A DNA stretch of 64,000 bases. Source: Euphorbia lathyris. Its lineage: Eukaryota; Streptophyta; Magnoliopsida; Malpighiales; Euphorbiaceae. The notes beneath the pieces are model-generated. The model searched no databases and was not told the DNA's origin. It was given only the letters and a program-made list of their open reading frames with translations. A program made the translations under genes and the position numbers. The first letter of the stretch is position 1; the number at the start of each line of letters is the position of its first letter. The stretch spans positions 17,277,001-17,341,000 of the forward strand of contig NC_088914.1 of the NCBI RefSeq assembly GCF_963576675.1, given 5' to 3'. Positions 12,401 to 25,700 of this stretch are shown one piece after another.

Positions 12401-13667
12401 GGGGTAAATTACACCCATGACCATTGAACTTTACCCATTTAACATTATGGTTATTGAACTTCAATTCTTAACAGTATCGCCACTGAATTTTACACTAGTG
12501 TTACTCAAAACGACCGTTGACGGCCTAAAAATAAAAAATCCAAAGTGTAATGATATTCTAAGGAACTTTAATTCTTGAAAATTTTCGTTTTGAGGTTATT
12601 TAGGTATTGTTTTGTTAGGAGAGAGAGTAACTTTTTAGAGAGAGAAAGCTCCAAAAAATGTGATTTTTGAAGATAAAAAATATGATTTCATGGTAAATGT
12701 CGTTCTGAACAATTTTAATTCTTGAATATTTTCATTTTGAGGTCGTTAACAATCACTTTGAAGAGTTAGTTAAAATTGAGTGGCCACCGGTGTTAAGAAG
12801 TGTAAAGTTCAGTTCAGTGACTATACCGTTAAGAATTGAATTTCAGTGACCACAATGTTAATATGGGTAAAGTTGAGTGGCCATGGATGGATGTAATTTA
12901 CCCATCAAAATAGTGATTGAACTATAACTCTTAACCATATCCAAATAGTGATTGGTTTCGATTGAACCAGGTTGACTCGGTTCGACCGATCAGAATGTCA
13001 GGTTGACTCGGTTCGACCGATCAAAATGTCAATCTAAAGGGGTGTTTGTTTCAGCCTTTCGATATAGCGTTTATCGTTGTACTCCAAAGCGTGTAAAATA
13101 TAATGTTTGGTTAGGTTTATATAACTACCACGTTTAGCATTTTCTCTGGAAACTGCAGCGTTTTAAAGCTATTCACGAAAAGCTCGTTTTTGGAGTTTTT
13201 CATGAACATCTGTTTGTAGTTATTTGTTATTGGCAAACTTATCTTTCTTATTTCCACAAAATATGTTTATTTTTTAATATTGTTTCTATTTATATAACAT
13301 AATTACCGAAAGAACAAAGTTTTGTTGCGTTCAATACTTTTTTTATTATTTTATTATTTAGATTATTTTTATTAATTTATGTAATACATTTTTTGTTTTA
13401 TAATTTATTTGCTGATTAATTTAAAACATGTCCATATTAGACATTTTAAATACTAACAACAACAGTTTAATATAATTTTACCAAGCACTAATAATTAAAC
13501 AGCTAATAACAAACATCTAATAGTAAACTGCAAACAGTTAACAACAACTATTACCTAATAACTGAACCAAATAGACCATTAAAAAAAAAGGAACCAATCT
13601 TTAAGAAGAATTAAACAAAACGAAACTGTTATAAATCTATTAGTAAAAGTAAGAAAAGGTATATGGG

Positions 13668-13718
<51 letters not shown>

Positions 13719-16700
13719 GCTATTTTTAGACTTTTAATTATTAGCTTAAATTTTTAGTTCAAATAGTCCTACAGCATAGTATCAAAACTTTTTTACATCA
13801 AACGATTGGAGGTTTGAATTTTGACAATTCCATTTAATTATAAAATTTCAACACATAATAGAATGTACCTATGTTGTACACGCTTCAAACTAGAGGACAT
13901 TCGTGTGAGAGGTGCCATATATAATAATAATAACTATTCTTAAAACTTTAACTATCAATTTAAATTTTTAGTTCAAATAGTTGTTTGACAAGAAAGACCA
14001 TTACACTGGATCCAGAAAAGAATAACCGAAATTTATCTCTCTTTTTATTTATTTATTTAGTTATATATATAGAGGAGACATGGCTCCAGCTTCTAGAATC
14101 ACCCCTAATTGACGGTTTGGGGTTGAAGATGCAACCAAAATTATTTGGGATAAATTTTTGAGGAAATTACACTATAAATCATCTTTAAAATTTATTTTAC
14201 AATTAACTATCCACTTTCTTCTAATATTATCATACCTATATATTTTAATTATAATTTTGTCAAATTACAGTTATCTAACATTAATTTATTAATTTATTTA
14301 TTCCAAATTTAGTGCTCAAATCTATATTCAAGCCACTATCATATGACTCTTTCCTCGTGCGTTATTTTGTTTGCTTTTTTATAATTTTGATGTTTATGAA
14401 TTTGGCTGTTTTCGTCATACATGTTCTAGGTTTCTTTTTGTAAGGGTGTTCTTGTTTGAAAAATTGGCTTTCAAATTATTTTTGAAACTATTTCAACAGA
14501 GAAGGAATCCATAGTTCCTGAACAACCCATTAAAAAAACAGAAAAAAAAACCAAAAATTGTAATGAATCGTGAAAATAAAGAATGAATCGCAAAAAAAAA
14601 AAAACCTTGCTAGTAAGCTATGGTTCAGCTATGGAAATTTTCAAACTATGAACACACTTTTCTGAATTTCATGTAAATTGAATAGAAAAGGTTTGCAACA
14701 AATTTTTTTTTTTAATTTTCTGTAATTTTCAAAATTAAATTGTGTAATGCTTTAAAAACACAAAACATGAATCTCAATTTGGATTCAAATAAACTAAAAA
14801 GATGAAAATACAGTTCTTCTTAATCAGTTGAAGAGAATAGTTTATGATCAGTCTAAAATGAAAATACAGTTCTTCTTAATCAGTTTTTTCATTTCTGCAA
14901 TGAAATGAATATTGCTTTAAATCTTTAATCTTATAGGAGGTTTTCACATGACATGAATTTCAGAAAATGAAGCAAAAAAGAACATCTGCTTTTATTTATA
15001 TTTTGGTTTTCCATTCCTGCCTGGGAAAAGAACTGAAGATCGGTATACAGTTTTCTTTAAAGAAATCAAACCAGTGTACAAATTTTGATGTTTTTCTTTC
15101 ATTTAATTTAATGTTTTTAATAATAATTACATATACTCCTGATTTTAACTCCACCTGTGAGGGTCACTTGGTGGCCTTTACAGCCGGTCCCAAGCCCGGA
15201 CAAAGGAGGAGGGTTGCGGTAGGTTTGTGGCGGCCAGCGTAAAACTTAGCCACATCTTATGACATGAACCATACTATAAATATCGTTGGGGCGTTCCCTA
15301 CTCAGCGACGCGCTGCACTTCCTAGACCCGGGTGTAGTGATAAATGTGCAAGGGTTGCTAGGTCGTCGCCCCGAAGCGGCGCGCCACCCCAGGACCCGGG
15401 GGTGGTGTCAAATATGCAAGGGTTGCAGGTAAATAAGCTAGTCCACGATAATGGTAGGGGTAGGGGTAAGGATAGTAGGTTACGCTTTGGGACATGGAAC
15501 ATAGGTTCTTTGACAGGAAGATTAGCTAAAATTGTAGATGTTATGAAGAGGAGGAGAATAAATATAATGTGCCTACAAGAAACCAAGTGGGTTGGAGCCA
15601 AGGCTAGAGAGATAGCTCCTTGGGGTTATAAGCTTTGGTACTCATGAAAGGATAAGGGTAGAAATGGAGTAGGTATTCTTATTGATAGGGAGTATATTGA
15701 TGATGTAGTAACGGTGTCTAGGAAGTGCGATAGAATTATGAGTGTTAAGCTAGTGATAGGGGATGAGGTTGTGAATGTCATTAGTGCATATGCGCCACAA
15801 ATAGGATTAGATGTCTCTATAAGACAAGATTTTTGGGAGGACTTAGAGGAAGTGGTGCAACAGGTTCCTAGGGATGAAAAAATGGTATTGGGGGGTGATC
15901 TCAATGGACACGTGGGTTCTAGGCGAGATGGGTTTGAGAGTGTTCATGGAGGGTATGGTTTTGGAGATAAGAATGAAGCAGGAAATGATATTTTGGAATT
16001 CGCATCAGCCTATGACTTGAGTATCATGAACACATGGTTTATGAAGAGAACATCCCACTTAGTGACTTATCGGAGTGGTGGTAATTCGAGCCAAATTGAC
16101 TTCTTCTTAGTAAGGAGTGCTTGGAGAAAGAGTTATATTGATTGTAAGGTGATCCCTGGTGAGAGTAAGACAACCCAACATAGAGTAGTGGTGCTTGATT
16201 TTCGAAGTAGGAAATGTATAAGAAAACAAACAACATAAGTAGAGACTAAGATTAAGTGGTGGAAATTGCAAATCAACAAAAATTTGTGGATGAGATGACC
16301 AAAAAAGATGTTTGGACTTGTAATATGGATTTAGATATAGATTCGATATGGACTAAGATGGAGCATAGTATAAGGGAAGTAGCGAAGAAAGTTCTAGGGG
16401 AATCTAAAGGTAGCATGCCACCGGGTAAGGACACATCTTGGTGGACAGAAGAAGTACGACAAGCAGTAAAGAGTAAGCGAGAATCCTATAAAATATTGGG
16501 GAAATGTAGGAGTGACGAGAACTACGAAAATACAAAGAGGCTAAAATGGAAGTAAAGAATGTCATACGAGATGCTAGAGCAAAGGTGAATCGGGATTTGT
16601 ATACAAGTTTGGATACGAAAGAAGGGGAAAGAGACATATATAGAATTGCTCGGATGAGAGATAGGAAGACGCGAGATCTCGGAAAAGTTAAATGTGCGAA

Positions 16701-19700
16701 GGATGTGGACCAGAAAGTCCTAGTTGGAGATAAGGATATCAAGAAACGATGGAGGTCCTATTTTGATGACTTATTTAATGGAGATCGCAGACAAGATGTT
16801 GGAGATATAAGTATCCATCACGATATGATAAATCATGAATGCCTACGGAGAATTCAAAAGGGTGAAGTCAAAATGACATTAAGTAAGATGAAGTTGAAGA
16901 AAGCAGTAGGACCTGATGGCATCCCTATTGAGATTTGGAGATGTTTGGGAGAAAGAGGAATCGAATGGTTGACGACGTTCTTCAACAAAATTTGGAGAAA
17001 CAATAAGATGCCATCAGAATGGAGGAAAAGTATCTTAATCCCATTGTATAAGAACAAAGGCAATGTCCAAGATTGTGCCAACTATCGGGGAATCAAATTA
17101 ATGAGTCACACTATGAAGCTTTGGGAGCGAGTGATCGAACAAAGGCTAAGGATGACGGTGAAGATCTCGGAAAACCAGTTTGGCTTTATGTCGGGAAGAT
17201 CAACTATGGAAGCCATCCATCTAATGAGAAAATTAATGGAGCACTATCGAAATAAGAAGAAAGACTTGCATATGATTTTCCTTAACTTGGAGAAAGCATA
17301 TGATAAGGTACCAAGGGAAGTACTTTGGTGGGTCTTGATAAGGAAAGGCATTTCGCAGAAATATATTGACATCATAAAGGACATGTATGAGGGAGCATGA
17401 ACGAGTGTACGTACTAGTGTTGGGAAGACTGAAGAGTTTCCTATTACGATTGGAGTGCATCAAAGTTCCGCACTAAGCCCATTTCTTTTTGCCATCGTTA
17501 TGGATGAACTAACAAGTTCACTTCAAGATGGTATACCATGGTGCATGCTGTTTGCAGATGATATTGTGTTGGTTGATGAGACGAAAGAAGGAGTGGAGAG
17601 GAAGTTGGAACTATGGAGACAAACTCTAGATTCTAGAGGCTTTAAGTTGAGCCGAAGTAAGACAGAATATTTGGAGTGTAAGTTTAGCGGCCATAGGAGT
17701 AGGAAGGCAGGGACAATCACCCTAGATGAGAGAGTTGTTCAGGCCTCGGATTGCTTCCGATATTTAGGATCTAATCTGGGAATGCGGAATAGTGATCCGG
17801 GGCTCCGTCGGGGAGATATTGCTCTTCTCGTGGGTCGTCTCTGCGCGGGGATCGGTCCCTGCGGATACTCCGAAGATTAAGACAGTTAGTTATTCTTAGA
17901 GAGCTTTTTAGGCTAGTGTGAATGAAGTAGAGAAAAGTAAGAAAGAGTTCCCCGCCCCTTCCTCCTTGAATGGGTTATTTATACCGGACAGTCCTGGGCC
18001 TGGGGGCCATATGCCACCTGGTCGCATGATGGGCCGCCCCTGGCCTTAGTGTGATAATCCGAATCAAGTAGTCCCCCCCGGCCAAATCAGCCGAGTATTG
18101 TATGCGAGGAGGGAGTAGCTCGAAAGGACTTTGGCCTTCTTTTAACAAGTGGTGGACAGCTGGGTGCGAAGGTACCCGTTTATCTTCCTGAGACCGTTCA
18201 GAAAACCCGCGCGTGCGTTGTGGGTATTAGTGCATCATTAATTGCCTCTGCATGCGCCGTAAAAGCTACTTTGGACACCGTGCCCTGCCGGCGCCTCCGT
18301 CTTTTGGCTGTCTATAAAAGGCAGGGGTGAACCCTTTTTTGTGGTTTACTTTGCCAGAAATTGTTTTGCTCTTTGCCTCTGTACCGTCCCTGTGCTACGG
18401 TTGAAGTCGGTGTTTCTCGTTCTAGTTGCTCGTCCTGGGTAGCGGATATATTAGTTGACGGAGCTTTGCTGACTTTTCCTTACGACGCTATTCGTACCCG
18501 TTTGCGAGGTCAGTTGTACCCCTAAACTTTCCTTTCTTTCGCTCTTTTTCTTTGTTTTATTCTGGGGAGGGGAGTATGTCAGAGGGTTCTTCACTGGGAG
18601 CCCTAAAAATACTGCCGCCCGTCACACCGGGTGACTTTACGCTGCGGGACGCTTCACGAACTCGGGTCGTAAAAAGGAAAAGGCGACCGAATGCAGGAGA
18701 GGAGAGTGCCTCTGCGGTGATAAAGAGGAAGAAAATCCTAGAGCGCGTGCCGCCTAACGTTGAGCGGCCGTTATGGGGAGTTGCCGCCGGAGTTCTTGAG
18801 GTAGTGGTGGTGGTACCAGAGGGCTTGATTACCAAAGAGCGCCCCCTGGCCTCGATCTACGAGGAAATGCGTCAGAGGGTATGGACTCGTGCCGCTGGGG
18901 TTACTAATATTGATGGTCGTCGATTCGAGGGAGTCGAGCGGCCAAAAAGGCCAGAATCTTTGTCGGTTGAAGATGAGCATAGTATTATTGTTGCCGAGGA
19001 TTTGGCCGCTATTTCTGCGGTGTATCGATTGGGAAAGCCCTACAAACTGGTCGCGCTCGGGGAAGATATCCGTGCTCATCATGCAGGTGGTGCGAACGAG
19101 CTTATCGTTTATGAGGAGCAGCTTGAATCGGGGATGCGGTTGCCCCTACTTCCCTTCTTCGTGGAGGTTCTGAAGGAATATGACTTGTGTCCTGGTCAAA
19201 TCCATCCGAACGGGTGGAGGATGATGGTGGCCTTCTATTCGTTATGCCGGTCGGCTGGATATCGGGCGACTGGGTTGGTATTCCGCGAGTTCTTTCGTCC
19301 GAATAAGGGCCCCCGTTCGCAACACGTTACCTTCTCGCACCAAAAGTTCAAAGTGATTGGCGGTTTGAAGGATAAACTTCCTGAGTACAAGCATCGCTAC
19401 TTTCTGGTGCGAAAGTTGGACGGCGATTTCCCTTTCCGAGTAGTGTGGAACGAGGAACCTATGGACCCCAGTCGTTGGCTGAAGCCTCGAGAAAAGTTGC
19501 CTTTTGAGGTGCAGCTTGTGTCTTACTTAAAAGGGCTTCCGGCAGATAAAGACCGTAAGCAAGATGTCGATGAGCTCGTTCGTCATTTTTTAGCCGCGGG
19601 GTACTACATCTGGAACCAATGGCGAATGGCTCAGATATCCGGATGGACAGCGGCGGATTTTGAGAGGTGGAAACGCGGATACAACTTCAAAGCCGGAGAA

Positions 19701-22700
19701 TTGGCGGAACTATAAGCAATTTCTGTGAATGTTGCTGTTGTAGGTGAGGGGTCAGGGTTGTAGGTTTTGCTCCTTTTTTCTCGATGTGCTATTGTTGTTA
19801 TGTAATCTAAGTTTGTCGTCCTTCTTTGTTATGCAGGTCCCGGAGATCCCCGCGTCAGCATGGACTTTGATCCAAACGAGTTTGGGGTTGGCCTTGATAC
19901 CGCGGAGGAAGCTTTTGCTATTGCTTCCGGATCCCTGGCGTCGTTTTCCTCGCTCGAAGATGCGAACCAGGTGGTTCAGAGCATGGGCGGCGTGCTCTCG
20001 GTGCACGAAGAGCTTGAAGTTGCTGTAGACATTCCGGAAGGGATGCCCGTGGAGGGGCAGGAGGCCGAGCAAGCTGCCGAGGTGACGGTTGTTGAGGAGG
20101 AGCAGATTGAGAACCAGCTCTAGGGGCCCCTTACCCGGAAACGTAAGAAAGATAAGGGCAAAGCCGTGGCTGGGATGACGAGCGACCAAGTTCGTGCTGT
20201 AGATGATGTGGCCGGAGACACTGACAGCTCTAAGCGAGCGTGTACTGAGGGTGGGTCCGACGCAGGAGCCGGGATGATGGATCGCGTAGGCGATCATCCT
20301 GAAATGATGAAGAGAATGGATGTGAAGATTGCCAAGTTTCGCGAGTATGTTATGGGCTTGTCGGTCCATTCGAACATGGCGACATCTGAACTAGCTCGGG
20401 CGATGGCTCGCGTAGCTAAGGTGCCCGGGGAAGTTGTCAGGATGGACGGTGTGTCGAAGATGAATCTCGACGTGGAGACCTTATCGGCGCTTGGTGTGGT
20501 AAGCTCTCTTGTCTTGCTCACGTATATTTGTTTCCATCCACTGTGTAATGAGTTATGCTATTTTGACACAGGCCATTCAAAATGCGAACACGATCTTTGA
20601 TATGTGTGTTAACGATGAGAACCTGTTCCGGGACATGGAGCAAGGCCTACGGAACGCGGTGAAAGATCTGGAAACTGCGAATGGGAAGGTCGCCGCAGTC
20701 GGGGAACTGCTGGATCATCGAGAGGGCGTGATAGCTGTGCTGGCCGAGAAGCTGAAGGTGGAGACAGCAGGTAGGGTGGAGCTGGCGAAAAAATTGAAAC
20801 TTGATGTCGAGAAAATTCGTTCTTTCAGAGTTATGCTCAAGTTCGCCACCCTATGGACCCGCTGACTGAAGGAAAAAATTAACGAGAGAGCCAGGCAAGC
20901 CGACGCGCTGTTCGAAGAGAACGAGAAGCTGAAGCAGGATCTTGAAGCTGCTCGGAATGAGGCCAGCGAGCTGCGCGCTCTTGCGGGTCAGCGCGAGGAG
21001 AAGCTAATCAAAATGGATAGGATGATGCTGATCGCAGCTGCCCATTCGGCCGGGTATGACGTGCCTCCGGAGGTTATATTTTCTCCAAATGTGTATGATA
21101 AGACGGCCCAAAAGAAAGCTGTAGAGTTCTGTGTTCGTTTCAAGAAGTGATTTAGACTGTTTATCTGTTGCTTTCTTGTTTTTTTTCAAAGTTGTAATGA
21201 TTTCTGTACAATTGGTATCTTTCTGGATTTTGTGGCAGTAATGTGATCATCACTTTGCATCCTGATTTGATTTGAGCTTTCCTGATCTGTTTTTCAAGTC
21301 TTGTCGTTCTTTGCTATAAATATGAGTCGATGTTTGCTTGCAGTTTTCGTTTTATGTGGTCAACTGTTTTCAAACGTTCACACTTCGTAGTTGCCTTTGT
21401 TATTCCGAGCTCCGTTGAGATGTCACTTCGAGATGTCGTGGATTCTGCTAAGGTCCTCGAGGTCCAGAAAGCTATATCGGCGATGCCTCATCCCTATGTG
21501 TATTGTCCCCCGAGGGATGACCACGAGCTAGACAAAAAGGTTCGATATGCGTCTCCAGTATGGATGAATCGGAGTTTGTCCCGGAGAAGTCGAAACGGGG
21601 AGAGTGAGAGTTCTGCACCCTATACTGGATCCACTACTGACTCATGCGAAGTTGTTGTCAGTGTCTTTTCTTCTACTGAGAAGAAAGTCTGGTCGCAAGA
21701 TGGGATAGGGTTCCTGAACCCGGACGAGTCGGTGGTGCCCGTGACAAATCCTCATCCTGCCTAGGTTAGGCGGCTGCTAGCCGACGAACTAGATCGGGTT
21801 ATGAACCTTCCTCTTGTGCTGGAAAACCGTCGTATAGGGCGCCATGCTTCGCCAAGCCGTCCACATGGGGCGACGTTTGTTGATCCGGTGAAACCTCGCA
21901 GCGTAGTCTTTCTCGAATTCTCAAGGCAGGGATTTCTGGGGCCTATACCGGCCGACCCGGCACACCGAGTGACTCATGTGGGGAAAGCATGCTTGTATCA
22001 TAGGCAGAACGGGCATAATACGGACGAATGCATCGACTGGCGAGCAATGCATCAAGCCCTTATGGATGCGGGTGCCATTCCGAACCCTGACAGTGTCCGT
22101 GCCAACCTTGTGTGATGGTGACGTGTTTGATCTGTAGTTTCCTGTGTTTTGGCCGTTGTTGGGGCCTTTCTTCTGTTATGGATTTATGTAATGTTTGCTT
22201 TGGTATCAAATATAAGCTTATGTGATTTTGCTTTTTCGTGTATAAGCTCAAATCTTCTTCCTTAGTGAGCGTTAATGTATTTGTCTAGTGTTATCTAACG
22301 GGGCCCGATGATGTAGTCGATAGCATTTTAGATGCTTTTGCGGCGGAACGCGCAGCGTTGTGCTCGCGTTTGAGCAAATGATAACAACAAAGGATTGCTG
22401 GTCGATTATGTAGCCACTCGAGATGTGTGATAAGGCCTTTGGAAGGCATGTAGCTGCTCTGGTTGCGGAATGCGCATAGTTGTGCCCGCTTTAGAGCAAT
22501 CGATAACAATATGGGATTGTTGGTCGATTATGTGAGCGATTGAGATGCTCGACAAGGCCTTTGGATGGCATGTAGATGCTCTGGTAGCGGAAAGCGCATA
22601 GTTGTGCCCGCTTTAGAGCAATCGATAACAATATGGGATTGTTGGTCGATTATGTGAGCGATTGAGATGCTCGACAAGGCCTTTGGATGACATGTAGATG

Positions 22701-25700
22701 CTCTGGTAGCGGAAAGCGCATAGTTATGCCCGCTTTAGAGCAATCGATAACAATATGGGATTGTTGGTCGATTATGTGAGCGATTGAGATGCTCGACAAG
22801 GCCTTTGGATGGCATGTAAATGCTCTGGTAGCGGAAAGCGTATAGTTGTGCCCGCTTTAGAGCAATCGATAACAATATGGGATTGTTGGTCGATTATGTG
22901 AGCGATTGAGATGCTCGACAAGGCCTTTGGATGGCATGTAGATGCTCTTCAACCAGGGAGCTTGCTTGCGATCTTCGTCAAGGTAAAGTTTTTTGAACAA
23001 CACGAGAGACTTTTATTGATAACTTTCCTTACAAGCTATTGATAATACTTCTTCAATGTCTGGATATTCCAGCTATTGTCGTAGACTAACCCGTCTAAAG
23101 AGGCGATCTTGTAAGCGCCATTGTGGAGAACGGTGTCGATCTTGTATGGTCCTTCCCATGATTGGCCGAGCTTGCCCTGAGCCAAAGGGGACTGCGCGGC
23201 TGCGGCGTCTCTGAGCACAAGGTCCCCGACTTGAAAAGTGCGAGGGCGAACTCTTCTGTCGTGATATCGCGCTATGTTCTGCTTATGGGCCGTGATGTGT
23301 AATAGAGCATTAAGGCGCTCTTCCTCCAGTCGGTCACTAGCTTCTGCGAGCTCCGCGTTATTGTCGACTTCTTTGAAACTGGTCAGTCTGGGGGAGCGAA
23401 GGATGATTTCAGATGGCGCCATGGCTTCGGCTCCGTATGCGAGAAAAAAAGGAGTGCGGCCTGTCCCCGAGTGAGGGGTAGTGCGGTATGACCACAATAT
23501 TGCCGCGATGTGGTCGGGCCACGCCCTGCCTTGGTCGGAGAGGCGCGTTTTGATTCCTCGCAGGAGCGTCCGGTTGCTTACCTCTGTGAGGCCATTGCTC
23601 TGAGGGTGCGCGACCGAGGTGTATCGTCCTCTAATACCCCATTCTGCGCAGAAATCGCGGAACTGACCACAGTCGAACTGCCTCCCGTTATCCGTGATAA
23701 AAGAGTGAGGGATCCCGAATCGGTATATGATTGTTCATTTGAGAAAACCGATTACATTATCTGCCGTTATCTTGGCGATCGCTTCGGCCTCGATCCATTT
23801 GGTAAAATGATCGACCGCCACTACGACAAAACGCTTCTGCGCCAGAGCCATCGGGAAAGGGCCGAGCAGGTCAATGCCCCATACTGCGAATGGCCAAGGT
23901 GTGACAATGCCCTTGAATGGAGCCGCCGGGGCGTGATGAGTGTTGGCGTTTAGCTGACACGCCTGACAACTGTGAACTAGACGTGTTGCGTCGGAATTCA
24001 TGGTTTGCCAGTAGAGCCCCTGAAGCCGAGCCTTCTTTGCAATTGTTCGGGCGCCCTGATGCGAGCTACAGACACCCTGGTGAATTTCTTTCAGACAGTG
24101 ATCGCCCTCCTCCTCAGAGATACAGCGCAGCCAGGGATGCGTGGCAGATTTCCGATAAAGCAGGTCATCATGCAGCGCATAACGCCACGAACGTCGGACC
24201 ACGAGGGACGCCTGCGTCCGGTCCTCGGGGAGTGTTCCGTCCTGAAGATATCTGATGATTGGGCGTCTCCATCCCCCTGCCGCGGCATCAGCCGGGTTGA
24301 TCTGTAGCGAGCTTTCTACGCGAATAGCCGGGGCCCCGGCGACCTCGATGAGGGTGGTCGGGTCATTAGTCTGTTCGCCCGCTGCAAGAGCGGCGATAGC
24401 GTCCGCTTCCTCGTTCTCCTCACGTGGTACCAGTATGAGGTCGAGGGTTATCCCTTTTGTTTTGAGTTCGTTGATCAAGGATGTGGCGAGGGCCAAGTAT
24501 TGGCACATTGTCGGATCTTTGGCCTTGTAGGTGCCGCTGACGTGGCTAACGACGAGCTTTGAGTCCGAGTATATTGTCAGCTATCCGCTCACTATGGTTG
24601 TTGATAATCTAAGAGCTGCGATCAAGGCCTCATACTCTACCTGATTATTTGTGGTTGGGAAATTGAGCCGGACGGCGTACCGCATGCGGAGATTGTTTGG
24701 TCCTTGAATGGCTATGCCAGCGCCTGCCCGTCCTGGAGCGCAGGACCCATCTATGCTCATAGTCCAGACATCGCTGGTGCGAGCCATTGCTGTCTTGGGG
24801 TTGGTAGCCGATGAGCCGGTGAACTCGACGATGAAGTCGGATAGTACCTGAGCTTTGATCGTCGTGCGAGGCTCAAAACGAACATCGAATTGGGATAGCC
24901 GAACGGACCAATTGGTGATTCGTCCAGAGACCTTTGGTTTCTGGACGGCCTTTTTCAATGGGTAATTGGTTCTGACCACAACCGTATGTGCCTGGAAGTA
25001 CGGTCCCAAACGCTCTGACGCTTGAGTTATAGCAAACAGAGCCTTTTCGACCTCAGAGTATCGGACCTCGGCCCCCTTCAATACTTTGCTTAGAAAATAG
25101 ATTGGGTAAAGCTCCGCCCCCTCTTCCTGGGTTAAAACGACTCCTATCGTCTCATCGGTGATGGTGAAGTATAGGTGAATATCCCGCTTTGGTACTAGCA
25201 CCGACAGTAGTGGAGGTGTGGCGAGGAAACTTTTGATAGCGCTGAACGCAGCCTGGCAATCCGCCGACCACTTAAAGGGATGCTCCTTTTTTATTGCCTT
25301 GTAAAAGGGCAAACACCGTTGCGCCGAGCAAGAGACAAAACGCCCCAAGGCGATGATTCTTCCGTTTAGTCTTTGAACCCCCTGCAGGTCACGCGGTGGT
25401 TCCATTGCCAAAACCGCTTCGATCTTCGCGGGGTTAGGCTCGATACCCTTTTTCGACACTACGCAGCCCAGGAACTTACCGCTGCGAATTCCGAAGAAAC
25501 ATTTTTCCGGGTTCAACTTAAGGTTATAAGCTCTGAAAATCTTAAACACCTCCGCCAAATCTTGCGGATGGTCGCCTTCCTCGGTGCTAAGAACCACCAT
25601 GTCATCGATATACACTTGTATAGTCTTGCCAATGAGATGTGCGAACATCTTGTCTACCAAACGCTGGTACGTGGCTCCCGCATTCTTTAACCCAAACGGC

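Noticed and set aside
19716..19859. A certain intron in convergent extra gene 1
   Set aside because: The acceptor TTATGCAG is good, but no donor gives an uninterrupted phase; left as unresolved in the gene entry.
22300..22946. CRISPR-like regular repeat spacing
   Set aside because: The whole 122-bp unit is repeated, with no unique spacers, inside a plant retrotransposon: a plain tandem repeat.
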